Source of the DNA: an uncultured Thermomicrobiales bacterium
Lineage (GTDB): Bacteria > Chloroflexota > Chloroflexia > Thermomicrobiales > UBA6265
NCBI GenBank assembly: GCA_902806345.1
Contig: CADCWF010000343.1
Coordinates: forward strand, 1 to 52,618
Length of the DNA stretch: 52,618 nt
Direction: 5' to 3'
Both the position numbers and the translations under genes were made by a program. The notes under the pieces were generated by a model that was not told the origin of the DNA, ran no database searches, and saw nothing but the letters and a program-made list of their open reading frames with translations. Numbering within the stretch: the stretch's first letter is position 1; each line of letters begins with the position of its first letter. Of this stretch, positions 37,018 through 45,390 are shown one piece after another.

Positions 37018-37691
37018 CCGACCAGACGCCTCGGCCAGACTTTCCGATCGACGCCGTTCTCGGCTCGGTCCGCGCGGCGGTGAAGCCGTTTCCCCCGGCC
37101 GTCATGTTCGAGCTGGCCGATCGGGGCTTCTCGTCCCTGTTCCATCAACTGATCGCCTGCATCGTTTCCGTCCGGACGCGGGAAGAAGAGACGCTTCCAA
37201 TCTGTCTCCGTCTGTTCGGGACTGCGCCCGATGCGGCCACGCTGGCCGCGTTGGCCGAATCCGAGATCGACCGGTTGATCCGGCCGTCGACGTTCCACGA
37301 GCAGAAAGCCGGGCGGATCCGCGAGATCGCCAGGATCGCGATGACCGGCTACGGCGATGGGATGCCGTGCGACCGGAATGTAGTCATGGCCCTTCCAGGG
37401 GTCGGTCCGAAGTGCGCCAATCTGGCGCTCGGAATCGCCTGCGGGTTACCCCTCATCGGCGTCGATATCCACGTCCATCGGATCGTCAACCGGTGGGGTT
37501 ACGTTCGCGCGTCGACGCCGGAGCGGACGCTGGAGGCGCTCGGCGAGGTGCTGCCGGAGCGGTACAGGGTGGAGATCAACCGCCTGCTGGTGCCGTTCGG
37601 GAAGCAGGTCTGCACCGGAGCTCGTCCGTGGTGCTCCCGGTGCCCGGTGCGGGCGGAGTGTTGGCGGGTCGGCGTTACCGAAGCGCGCTAG
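37014..37691 (+). CDS. nth: Endonuclease III-like DNA glycosylase/AP lyase
   Basis: This enzyme excises oxidised pyrimidines and nicks the abasic site. The 225-residue protein has the helix-hairpin-helix LPGVGPKCANLAL with the catalytic Lys, the catalytic Asp in IGVDIHVHRIVNR, and a C-terminal [4Fe-4S] motif C-x6-C-x2-C-x5-C (CTGARPWCSRCPVRAEC). The first active-site loop reads IACIVSVRTREEET rather than the usual LSxQTxD, so this is a diverged member of the family. ATG 37014 overlaps the alkA-like stop. Its own TAG stop shares CTAG with the stop of the convergent 74-residue gene. Confidence 0.9.
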   Translation: MTDQTPRPDFPIDAVLGSVRAAVKPFPPAVMFELADRGFSSLFHQLIACIVSVRTREEETLPICLRLFGTAPDAATLAALAESEIDRLIRPSTFHEQKAGRIREIARIAMTGYGDGMPCDRNVVMALPGVGPKCANLALGIACGLPLIGVDIHVHRIVNRWGYVRASTPERTLEALGEVLPERYRVEINRLLVPFGKQVCTGARPWCSRCPVRAECWRVGVTEAR

Positions 37692-37912
37692 CGATCCTCG
37701 TCGAACCCGCGGACGACCCCTTGCAGCAACTGGCCGGACTCCGCCATGACGTACCGGAGGCTGTCGAGGTAGACGAGCACCTCGAGCAACTCCGGCCCCT
37801 CGAGCGCCTCGACGGCTTCCGCGAGATCGCCGCATTCACGGAGGGCGGCGACGAGGTTGCCTCGCGCCTGGCTACCCCTGGCGGCGATCGCGTCGAACGC
37901 TGCGTCGTCCAT
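37688..37912 (-). CDS. Small helical protein, 74 residues, unknown function
   Basis: I do not recognise this protein. It is acidic and mostly helical (GNLVAALRECGDLAEAVEALE and LLEVLVYLDSLRYVMAESGQLL). ATG 37912 lies four bases after the amidase stop and has GGAGG nine bases upstream overlapping that gene's end, so translation is well supported. It is the last gene of the M42 peptidase/small subunit/amidase operon. Its TAG stop is shared as CTAG with the convergent nth gene. Confidence 0.75.
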   Translation of the reverse strand: MDDAAFDAIAARGSQARGNLVAALRECGDLAEAVEALEGPELLEVLVYLDSLRYVMAESGQLLQGVVRGFDEDR

Positions 37913-37916
37913 TTGT

Positions 37917-39311
37917 TCAGACCTCCGATCGAAGCGCGGGCAAGACATGCTCGCTCCAGCCGGCGTTCTGCTCGTACGCCAAACCAATCGAGAAGAGAGA
38001 GAGCTCGTCCCCATCTCGACCGGCGATCTGGAGGCCAACCGGCAGTCCGTCTTCGGCGAAGCCGCACGGAACCGAGAGGACCGGCTGGCCCGTGGCGTTG
38101 AATGGCATGGTCAACCGCGTGAAGCCGCTTCCGACCGGCTCCTCCCGCGCCCCGTCCCTGATGACGGGATCGTCGGCAAGGACGGCGGTAGCAGGGAGCG
38201 TCGGGGTGATGATGGCATCCAGCCGATTGGCGACAAGGTAGGCCGACATCGAGTCCTGGATTCGCTCCCGCACCGCCAGCGCCTCCAGGTACAGCACCGC
38301 TGGAACGAGCCGTCCTCCAATCACACGGACCTGCAGATCCGGGTGGAACTTCCCGAGCATGTCGCGGCTGGTCGAAACCAGCGGCCAGAGGCTCCGCGCC
38401 GTTTCGACCCGGTTCAGAACGAAGGCGCAGGCGCGAGCCACGGCCGCGTCGTCCCAGTCGATCTCGACCAACATCGCACCGAGAGTGCGAAGCTTCTCGA
38501 GAGCGTCGCCGAATACCGCTTCCACCCCGGTCTGCAGCCGATCCCGGAAGTGGCCCCTTGGCACGCCAAGCCGGACCCCGGAGAGACTGGAGGGTCGGCC
38601 GGATTGGACCGGAACCCCCCGCAGGACCGCGTAGGCGACCGCGACATCATCGACCGTACGCCCGAGCAGTCCGAGCGTGTCGAGTGACGGGGCCAGCGGG
38701 TGGACGCCGTGGACACTGAACCAACCGTAGGTGGGCTTGAACCCGGCCACACCGACGGCCGCGGCGGGAATGCGGATACTCCCACCGGTATCGCTCCCCA
38801 GCGCCATCAGACTGGCCCCGGTCGCCACCGCGACGGCGGACCCGCCGGAACTGCCGCCGGGAGAGCGGGAAGTGTCCCAGGGATTCCGCGCTGGCGGTGT
38901 GAGAACGCCGGCGGCGAACTCCTGGGTTGCCGTCTTGCCGAGAATGACGGCGCCCGCGGCCCGGACGCGGGAGACGATCGGGGCGTCGTACACCGAGGGA
39001 GGCGTATCGGCGAGGATGCGAGAGCCGCACCGCGTCGGGAACCCTGCCACGTCGATGATGTCCTTGATGGCGACAGGGATGCCCTGGAGGAGTCCGCGAT
39101 CAATCCCGTGACGAAGTTCCTCCCGAGCACGTCTTGCCTCGGCGATCGCACCTGCATCGTCCACCGCCACCCATGAGCGGAGCACCGCGTCTGTATTGGA
39201 GATTCTGTCGAGACATGCCGCGGTGATCTCGACAGGGTCGAGCAATCCGTTTCGAAACCCCGCCGCGGCTTCGCGGATCGTCAGTCCAGGTAGGGATAGG
39301 CTTCCGCTCAA
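37917..39311 (-). CDS. Amidase-signature hydrolase (GatA/AtzE-like)
   Basis: This amidase-signature enzyme of about 464 residues hydrolyses or transfers an amide group; the substrate is unknown. The Ser-cisSer-Lys triad is visible: Lys83 in VAIKDIIDVAG, cis-Ser154 in SPGGSSGGSAVAVATGAS and nucleophile Ser178 in GSDTGGSIRIPAA, with the 24-residue spacing of the family. GatA-specific tRNA function is doubtful because no gatB or gatC proper is adjacent. TTG 39311 overlaps the stop of the upstream 65-residue gene (TTGA), which has GatC/AtzG-like features, so the amidase probably works as a two-subunit enzyme. A GTG at 39332 is an alternative start. Confidence 0.92.
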   Translation of the reverse strand: MSGSLSLPGLTIREAAAGFRNGLLDPVEITAACLDRISNTDAVLRSWVAVDDAGAIAEARRAREELRHGIDRGLLQGIPVAIKDIIDVAGFPTRCGSRILADTPPSVYDAPIVSRVRAAGAVILGKTATQEFAAGVLTPPARNPWDTSRSPGGSSGGSAVAVATGASLMALGSDTGGSIRIPAAAVGVAGFKPTYGWFSVHGVHPLAPSLDTLGLLGRTVDDVAVAYAVLRGVPVQSGRPSSLSGVRLGVPRGHFRDRLQTGVEAVFGDALEKLRTLGAMLVEIDWDDAAVARACAFVLNRVETARSLWPLVSTSRDMLGKFHPDLQVRVIGGRLVPAVLYLEALAVRERIQDSMSAYLVANRLDAIITPTLPATAVLADDPVIRDGAREEPVGSGFTRLTMPFNATGQPVLSVPCGFAEDGLPVGLQIAGRDGDELSLFSIGLAYEQNAGWSEHVLPALRSEV

Positions 39312-39505
39312 GACGCGCCCTCGTCGTCGCACTCGAACACTATCGGCTCATTCGCTGGCTGCCACTCGTCGATCAGCATGGCCGCATCCGCAATCTCATC
39401 GAGGTACTGATGGAGTGCTTCGAGGTCGACCGCATATCCAGCAGGATTGGCAAATCGCATGAGGTCATCGGTAACGAGGTTGAGAGCAGAGGATCCATTT
39501 CTCAT
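39308..39505 (-). CDS. Small GatC/AtzG-like putative amidase subunit
   Basis: This 65-residue acidic protein ends with a segment (AAMLIDEWQPANEPIVFECDD) resembling the C-terminus of GatC/AtzG-type small subunits, which wrap an amidase-signature enzyme, as I recall the DUF4089 family (pattern ...P..DE.EPA.VFE). The similarity is short and seen by eye only. Support comes from position: the stop overlaps the amidase start (TTGA) and the ATG overlaps the M42 peptidase stop (ATGA). Confidence 0.65.
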   Translation of the reverse strand: MRNGSSALNLVTDDLMRFANPAGYAVDLEALHQYLDEIADAAMLIDEWQPANEPIVFECDDEGAS

Positions 39506-40581
39506 GCAAGAACCTTTGAATGGCTACGAGCGAAGGTATAGAGCAAATCCACGGTCGCGAGCAGATCGCGTTCGTCGACGGTCTCGATCGGGGAGTGGGT
39601 GTAGCGAGTCGGGTAGGTGAGCAATGCCGTTTCGACGCCCCGTCGGAGCAAGGCGGCACCGTCGCTCCCGTAGAACTGGAAGACCGCCCGCTGGACGGGC
39701 ACCGCCGCTCGCCGGGCAGCGTCGACGAGCTCGTCCGAGAGCCGGCGGGAATAGTGGCAGCTCGCGTCCTGGTAGACGACGGTGGGTCCAGCCCCGAGTT
39801 TGGACGGGAAGTCCTTCGGGTCGGGGCCGGGGTGGTCTCCGGTCAACCCGACGTCGACGGCGATTGCCCGATCGAACGCGACCTCGTCGGCGAGACTGGA
39901 AGCCCCGATCAGCCCGTTCTCTTCCTGGACGGTCGATCCGACCCAAAGCTCGTAGGCAAGCGATTCCTCCCCGGTTAGACGCTCGGCAGCGGCCGTCACG
40001 ATCGCGAGCGCGGCGCGGTCATCCATCGCCTTGCCGACGATGTTGCGACCCAGTCGGCGTGTGGTTGGGTTCCAGATAACGCGGGCCCCCGCGAAGATGC
40101 CCAGGCTTTCGACCTCGTCCCGCGACCGGGCTCCAACGTCGACGAACCAGTCGTTCCATTCGGTCTTCTCTTTGTCGCGCAGGCGGCCGCCGGTCACGTG
40201 ACCGCTCGCCTTGGCGAACACACCATCGACGGTGCCGGTCGAAGTTACCACCAGCGCCGGTTGGTAGACCGGAGAGAACCATTTCGGAGGATAGCCGGTC
40301 GCATCGCGCCCGTAGTGCCAGAGGTGCAGGAAGCCGTCGTCGGTCACGCTCTTGACGACGAGGCAGATCTCGTCGGCGTGGGCGAAGAGGAGGAGACGCG
40401 GGCCGCTGCCCCCGATCCGAGCCAGCAGGTTGCCGACGCGGGTGTGTCGGACTTCACCGGCAAAGGCTCCCCAGCGTCTGGAGAGCCACTCCTGAACCGC
40501 ATCCTCGTGGCCTACGGGTCCCGTCAGCTCCGTCAGCGTCTTCACAAGGTCGAACAGCCCATCTCCGTCGGACGGCCTCAT
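39502..40581 (-). CDS. M42-family metallopeptidase (glutamyl aminopeptidase/endoglucanase-like)
   Basis: This cytoplasmic dinuclear zinc or cobalt aminopeptidase is expected to form a tetrahedral complex that trims peptides. Of 359 residues, metal ligands are visible as His in LLFAHADEICLVV, Asp in GKAMDDRAAL, Glu-Glu in VQEENGLIG, Asp in IAVDVGLTG and His in TRYTHSPIE. The second of two adjacent ATGs (40581) has GGAGG six bases upstream and is preferred. A TTTACA-17-TATGCT promoter lies about 40 bases upstream. It leads a four-gene operon with a GatC-like protein, an amidase and a 74-residue protein, suggesting a joint role in breakdown of peptides or amides. Confidence 0.92.
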   Translation of the reverse strand: MRPSDGDGLFDLVKTLTELTGPVGHEDAVQEWLSRRWGAFAGEVRHTRVGNLLARIGGSGPRLLLFAHADEICLVVKSVTDDGFLHLWHYGRDATGYPPKWFSPVYQPALVVTSTGTVDGVFAKASGHVTGGRLRDKEKTEWNDWFVDVGARSRDEVESLGIFAGARVIWNPTTRRLGRNIVGKAMDDRAALAIVTAAAERLTGEESLAYELWVGSTVQEENGLIGASSLADEVAFDRAIAVDVGLTGDHPGPDPKDFPSKLGAGPTVVYQDASCHYSRRLSDELVDAARRAAVPVQRAVFQFYGSDGAALLRRGVETALLTYPTRYTHSPIETVDERDLLATVDLLYTFARSHSKVLA

Positions 40582-40619
40582 TCCCATCCTCCGTCTGCCT
40601 CAGGTCCGTAGCGGATCGG

Positions 40620-40648
40620 AGCATAGGGGCGAGCGACTCGGCTGTAAA
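40620..40648 (-). promoter_or_regulatory. Promoter of the M42 peptidase/amidase operon
   Basis: Read on the minus strand, TTTACA (40648-40643), 17 bases, then TATGCT (40625-40620). The inferred start site is about 32 bases upstream of ATG 40581, leaving room for the GGAGG ribosome-binding site. Confidence 0.65.
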
Positions 40649-40809
40649 CGACGCATCGGAGCTGACCGGCGCAACCGCGTCGAAAGCCATGCAACATATC
40701 CAAATAGACTCTTTACCACGATCTTTGGGTAGCAATCAGACCTATCGGACCACAAAGGACCCGGCAGGTCCTTTCGTCCAACCCGATGCGGAGAGATCCG
40801 CCCGCACCC

Positions 40810-40845
40810 GCAATTTGCGGGCAATCGGACTTATCCGCAAATTGC
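40810..40845 (-). terminator. 11-bp inverted repeat downstream of fmt
   Basis: Arms GCAATTTGCGG (40810-40820) and CCGCAAATTGC (40835-40845) are perfectly complementary across a 14-base loop. The left arm itself is nearly palindromic (CCCGCAA T TTGCGGG). It begins 26 bases beyond the fmt stop. There is no T-run, so it may be a weak terminator or a pair of binding half-sites. Confidence 0.5.
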
Positions 40846-40871
40846 AGTTGCCCCGATGTCTCTGGGGTCGG

Positions 40872-41855
40872 TCACTCCGGGATGGACACGACCAGCGGCG
40901 TTGCTACCTCGGGTGCCCCTCGCTCACCCAGCACGAGCCCCCCACCGAACCTCAATCCGCGGACGAACGCCGATCCTTCGCTCGGTTTCCGGCCGGCGAG
41001 CTGGACAACCTCCAACGAGAGCGCGTTCGTTCCACACACGACCACCGGGGATGGTTCCTGGTCCACCAGCGTTCCCGGCTTGGAAGCTCCGACGGGTTCC
41101 GGAACGACGCGTGCCCGATGGACCTGGAGCTGATCGTCGCCGAGCGTCGTCCAGGCTCGCGGCCACGACCACATCGCCCGCACCTGTCGCTCGAGGTCGG
41201 TCGCGGAACGCGTCCACTGGAGCCAGCCGTCCGCCTTGCTGATCAGGCGAGTCAGGCTCGCTCCGCGTGCCGGCTGCGGCCGTGCTGCCCGACGCCCAGC
41301 AATGTAGTGTGGAAGCTCGTCGCCAACCAGCGTTGCCGCGCTCTGTGCCAACCGAAGGGAGAGCGAGTCGGTGGTGTCGTCCGCGAGGATGGCTTCCTCG
41401 ATCTCGGCGATCACCCCTCCGGTGTCCAGTCCCGCGTCCATCTCCATCATCGTAACCCCGGTCATCGTCTCGCCCGAGAGGATGGCGGCCAGAATCGGAC
41501 TTGCGCCTCGGTAGCGAGGCAGGAGCGACGCGTGCAGGTTGACGCAGCCGACCCGCGGGATGGCGAGAGTGGCGCGACCGAAGATGAGCCCGAACGCGGC
41601 CACGACAAACACGTCCGCCTCGGTCGCGACCAGAGGAGCCCGGTCCTCGGCCGACCTCAGCGTGGTCGGTTGATAAAGCGGCACCCCGAGTCCGCGGGCC
41701 GCAACCGCCACCGGCGACGACCCGACGACCCGCCCTCGCCCCGCTGGCCGATCTGGCCGAGACACCACCAGCCGCACGTCGAACCGGTCGTCCGCGGCCA
41801 AAGATTCCAGCGCCGGTACGGCGAAGTCCGGAGTGCCGAAGTACACGACACGCAC
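40872..41855 (-). CDS. fmt: Methionyl-tRNA formyltransferase
   Basis: Fmt formylates Met-tRNAfMet using 10-formyl-THF to permit translation initiation. The 327-residue protein opens VVYFGTPDFAVPALESLAA, has the RPDRPAGRGR loop, the catalytic region VNLHASLLPRYRGASPI and GETMTGVTMMEMDAGLDTG. The C-terminal domain is short and somewhat diverged. GTG 41855 is the start, with GGGAGG seven bases upstream. The usual partner def is not adjacent. It is divergent from the DUF2298 gene, sharing a 229-bp region. Confidence 0.95.
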   Translation of the reverse strand: MRVVYFGTPDFAVPALESLAADDRFDVRLVVSRPDRPAGRGRVVGSSPVAVAARGLGVPLYQPTTLRSAEDRAPLVATEADVFVVAAFGLIFGRATLAIPRVGCVNLHASLLPRYRGASPILAAILSGETMTGVTMMEMDAGLDTGGVIAEIEEAILADDTTDSLSLRLAQSAATLVGDELPHYIAGRRAARPQPARGASLTRLISKADGWLQWTRSATDLERQVRAMWSWPRAWTTLGDDQLQVHRARVVPEPVGASKPGTLVDQEPSPVVVCGTNALSLEVVQLAGRKPSEGSAFVRGLRFGGGLVLGERGAPEVATPLVVSIPE

Positions 41856-42025
41856 CGGCTTCCCTCCCTGGTCGACCCAACGGCTCCCCCGCCCCTAGAA
41901 TCGCCACCATGATGGCATGCTCGGGCTCCCGATTCCCGGCACATCGACTGGACACGAGCGAGGCGCCGGTATTTTTTCTAGCGACCCGTTCCTTGCATAT
42001 TAGGCTTGGAAGTCGGGCTGGCATC

Positions 42026-42046
42026 GAGCCTCCTTCCAGGAGGCTC
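42026..42046 (+). promoter_or_regulatory. 9-bp perfect hairpin in the 5' region of the DUF2298 gene
   Basis: GAGCCTCCT (42026-42034), loop TCC, AGGAGGCTC (42038-42046) lies about 40 bases before ATG 42085. It is stable and lacks a T-run on the plus strand, so attenuation, mRNA stability or a binding site are all possible. The mRNA contains AGGAGG inside the stem, a sequestered Shine-Dalgarno-like sequence too far from the start to serve it. Confidence 0.45.
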
Positions 42047-42084
42047 CCGATCCCGTCCCTCATCCCGACACCGGCGGTCGATTG

Positions 42085-45000
42085 ATGTCCCAACTGATCA
42101 CTATCCGAGAGCTGCACTTGCAGTGGGATAAGGTCGTGGGCGCGGTAAAGCGCGGAGCACGGGCCGTACGGACCGTGCTCCCCCCTCGTCCGTGCTTGCT
42201 GCCGACCAGGTTGCCGTTCGTCGTGCTGCTTCTTGCCACCCTAGCGGCACCCGGGGTTGTTGTCGCCGGCGTCGAGATGCCGCGCCTAGCCGCCGCGGGA
42301 TTCGCGCCTGGGACAACTTCCTCGCTTGCGGAGCGCTGGCTCCAAGAGCTACCCCGGCAGCGTGCTGGTGGGCGGATCGAGCCGACCGACCGGGCCGAAT
42401 CTGACGGGCTGATGAGGTGGGCGATTTCGCGCCCATGGCTACCTTCTCGGCAGCCGGTCGGTCAATCCCTGCTATTCGATCGACCCGTAGGCGAGTTGCC
42501 GGTTGTGGGTGACGCGCGGTGGAGTGCGCCGCTGACTGGAGCGACGTTCGGGGCGGTCGCCGTCTGGATTGTCCTCCTGGCCGCGCTCCAGGCCGCCGGA
42601 CTGCCGCTTGCGCGGCTCCTCCTGCGCGGCTTCGACGACGAGGGCTCGGGTTTCGCCCGCCTAATCGCGCTGCTGGCCGCAGGGTATCTCGTCTGGATCG
42701 GGTCGAGCCTTGAGTTGGTGGCGTTTCGCGCCGTCTGGTGCGCGATGGCCCTCGGGGTGGTGGCCGTCATCGGATTGTTGGCGTTGCGACGAACGGCTCC
42801 GAGGTCGCCAAGGCGGCATATGCGCTGGCCCGTGGTCGTCGGTGCCGAAACAACGTTCTGGGGTGTGTTTGGCATATTTCTGCTCTTCAGATTCCTCAAC
42901 CCCGACGGCTGGCACCCGATCTGGGGCGGCGAGAAACCGATGGAATTCGCCCACCTGAACGCGACTCTCCGAAGCGCCCACTTTCCGCCCTATGACCCGT
43001 GGTTCGCCGACGGCTACCTGAACTACTACTACTACGGGACCTACCTGGTCGCGTTTCTCCTGAAGCTCACCGGGATCCCCTCGGAGTTGGGCTTCAACCT
43101 CGCCCAACCAACCATGATGGCCCTCCTCGCCAGCGGCGTCTTCTCGCTCGCGGCAACGATCGGGCGTGGGCTGAGCCGGCGCGGAGCAATGCTTGCCGGA
43201 ACGGTGGCAGTCCTCCTCGCGGTCTTGGTCGGGAACCTGACGACCGCGCATCGGCTCTTCCTCGCGATCGTCTCGTCCGTGCCGCCACGCTTCGACTCGT
43301 TCCTCGATTGGACTTGGGCGGGGAGCCGGGCGATCGAGGGGACGATCACGGAATTTCCGTTCTTCACCGGACTCTATGCCGACCTCCACGCTCACGTTGT
43401 CGCGCTCCCGATCACGGTGCTCGCCATTGCCCTGGCCTATGCGCTCGTGCTCGAGCCGATCGGGTCCTCCCTGGACCGACGTCCCACTACCTTGCTCCGC
43501 CTGGTTGGATTAGCTCTCGTCCTCGGCACGCTCGGCGCCACGAATGCCTGGGACGTTCCGGTCTACGCGATGCTCGCGGTTGCGGCGCTCTGGATGGCGA
43601 GTCGAGCCGAGCTGCATTGGTGGCGAAGACTCGTGGTCTTCGCGGTCGGTGCTCTTGCGATGGCGATCGCCGCCTACGCGCTCTTCCTTCCGTTCCACTC
43701 CCAGTTCGTCGCACTCTTCGGGTCGCTTGCCCCGGTCCAGGCTCCGACGAGCCTTTCGGAATGGGGCTTCCACGCCGGAGGACTCGTCGCCATAGCCGCC
43801 TCGGCGCTGGTGACGCTGCTGCTCCCTCGATCGGAGCGGTGGTGGTTCGGTTGGATCCGGCCAAGCGTGCTTCTGTTGTTCGTGGGGTTGGCGACGTTCC
43901 TGTCATCGCTTGCCTTGGTTGTGTTTGACACCGAGCCGTTGATACCGGGCGCGACGGCCGCGGCCGTGGCGGCAGCGTTTGTCCTCGCGGCCGGTTGGCA
44001 GGTCCCGAACTCGTCCGATCGGCTCGACCGCGTTCCCGTCTTCGTCGGCGCTCTGGTCGCCCTCGCCGCATTCGCTTCCGACCGGGCCGTCCTCGGTCTG
44101 GCCGTCGCCGGTCTCGCGGCCGCCGGTTCCGGCTGGCTCAACGCGCCGTCGATTCCGGTCCGGTTCTGGTGTCTCCTCGTGGCGGCGGCGACAGGAGTCA
44201 TCGCCGGGGCCGAGCTGGTGGTCGTCGCCGACGACTTGATCGGGACCAGCGCCTACCGGATGAACACCGTGTTCAAGTTCTACAACCAGGTCTGGATCTT
44301 GCTCGCCATCGCGGCTGGCACCGGGGTCGCGGCAATGGCGACGGTCGCGGCCACTCGTCGAAGCCGTCGTCGGGCCTCGACGTCGTCAGCCGCCTCATTC
44401 ACCAGAGCCCCCGTAGCCTCTCGCATTTCCAGTGACTCGAGTCTAGGACCTTCCCCCCTACCCGAGAACAAACGGGCCTTGATCCCTGCGACTTTGCGGC
44501 GCAGCTGGGCGCGGTTCGGACTCGCGGTTGCGCTCCTCGTTGGGGCGGCATCCCTCCTCTATCCCGTATTCGCCGTCGGTCCGCGACTGGCCCAACGCAT
44601 TGCCGAAGCCCCATCACTGGGCACCCTTGATGCGCTCGCCTGGATGGAATACGGGTCGGTGCCCGCGGCGGGAGGAGCGCTCGGCAGAATCCAGTTCGCG
44701 GGCGATCGGGCGGCGATCGACTGGTTCAATCGCGAGGTGCCCGGCTCCCCAGTCATCGCCGAGGCAAGCATCGGGCCGTACCGCTGCAATGGCTCGCGCA
44801 TTTCGAACGCAACAGGACTCCCTACCGTGATCGGCTGGGAGCGACACCAGACTCAGCAGCGGCTCGCTACCGAACTGCCATCGAGGGTGGCGGACGTAGA
44901 ACGCCTCTACCGGTCTCCCAATCCGGCGGAAAAGGAACGCATTCTGCGGCGCTACAACATCGCCTACGTGGTCGTCGGTGACATCGAGCGCTCGAACATC

Positions 45001-45150
45001 CGGATCGACGGCAACGATTGCATCGCTGATCCGAGACCGGCAGGCATCGCCGCGTTCGAGGAGATGGTTGGTGAGACGATCGAGGTCGCGTTCGAAGAGC
45101 AGGGAACCGTCGTCTACCACGTGCTCTCGAATGATCTCCGCAGGGGTTGA
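42085..45150 (+). CDS. DUF2298 (Chlor_Arch_YYY) giant polytopic membrane protein
   Basis: This 1021-residue protein belongs to the DUF2298 family known from Chloroflexota and archaea, marked by a YYYY motif near residues 314-317 (DGYLNYYYYGTYL). I count roughly 20 hydrophobic segments, among them LLPTRLPFVVLLLATLAAPG, LVGLALVLGTLGATNAW and LALVVFDTEPL followed by an Ala-rich helix. A soluble C-terminal part (about 790-1020) ends in EEQGTVVYHVLSN. The topology resembles GT-C fold glycosyltransferases (a luminal loop after the first helices), but function is unknown. The start is ATG 42085, or TTG one codon before; no Shine-Dalgarno is visible. A hairpin lies in the leader. Confidence 0.88.
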   Translation: MSQLITIRELHLQWDKVVGAVKRGARAVRTVLPPRPCLLPTRLPFVVLLLATLAAPGVVVAGVEMPRLAAAGFAPGTTSSLAERWLQELPRQRAGGRIEPTDRAESDGLMRWAISRPWLPSRQPVGQSLLFDRPVGELPVVGDARWSAPLTGATFGAVAVWIVLLAALQAAGLPLARLLLRGFDDEGSGFARLIALLAAGYLVWIGSSLELVAFRAVWCAMALGVVAVIGLLALRRTAPRSPRRHMRWPVVVGAETTFWGVFGIFLLFRFLNPDGWHPIWGGEKPMEFAHLNATLRSAHFPPYDPWFADGYLNYYYYGTYLVAFLLKLTGIPSELGFNLAQPTMMALLASGVFSLAATIGRGLSRRGAMLAGTVAVLLAVLVGNLTTAHRLFLAIVSSVPPRFDSFLDWTWAGSRAIEGTITEFPFFTGLYADLHAHVVALPITVLAIALAYALVLEPIGSSLDRRPTTLLRLVGLALVLGTLGATNAWDVPVYAMLAVAALWMASRAELHWWRRLVVFAVGALAMAIAAYALFLPFHSQFVALFGSLAPVQAPTSLSEWGFHAGGLVAIAASALVTLLLPRSERWWFGWIRPSVLLLFVGLATFLSSLALVVFDTEPLIPGATAAAVAAAFVLAAGWQVPNSSDRLDRVPVFVGALVALAAFASDRAVLGLAVAGLAAAGSGWLNAPSIPVRFWCLLVAAATGVIAGAELVVVADDLIGTSAYRMNTVFKFYNQVWILLAIAAGTGVAAMATVAATRRSRRRASTSSAASFTRAPVASRISSDSSLGPSPLPENKRALIPATLRRSWARFGLAVALLVGAASLLYPVFAVGPRLAQRIAEAPSLGTLDALAWMEYGSVPAAGGALGRIQFAGDRAAIDWFNREVPGSPVIAEASIGPYRCNGSRISNATGLPTVIGWERHQTQQRLATELPSRVADVERLYRSPNPAEKERILRRYNIAYVVVGDIERSNIRIDGNDCIADPRPAGIAAFEEMVGETIEVAFEEQGTVVYHVLSNDLRRG

Positions 45151-45208
45151 GGAAATGTAGCCGGGTCTCCGCCGTCCGGTTTGGGCTTTCCAAGACGAAC
45201 GAGCGAAA

Positions 45209-45238
45209 TTGACACGCATTCGCCCCGGTTCCTATACT
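45209..45238 (+). promoter_or_regulatory. Consensus sigma-70 promoter of tRNA-Pro
   Basis: TTGACA (45209-45214), 18 bases, TATACT (45233-45238). The start would be about six bases before the tRNA-Pro 5' end at 45251. This is the closest match to consensus in the window. Confidence 0.8.
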
Positions 45239-45250
45239 CGCCTCCGAGAT

Positions 45251-45326
45251 CGGGGTGTGGCGCAGCCGGTAGCGCGCGGCGTTTGGGACGCTGAGGTCGG
45301 AGGTTCGAGTCCTCTCACCCCGACCA
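45251..45326 (+). tRNA. tRNA-Pro (TGG), 3' CCA encoded
   Basis: The acceptor stem CGGGGTG/CACCCCG, a D-arm GCGC...GCGC, an anticodon stem CGGCG/CGCTG and the anticodon loop TTTGGGA (TGG at 45284-45286) all fold. The T-arm contains GGTTCGAGTCC. The gene ends ACCA, so the CCA is encoded. It lies downstream of a consensus promoter and 64 bases before the next coding start. Confidence 0.95.
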
Positions 45327-45390
45327 CGGTATCCGTCATGCTTTGAAGACGATTCACCCAGTCGTCCCCTCCCGGCGGGAGTCTCCCTCG

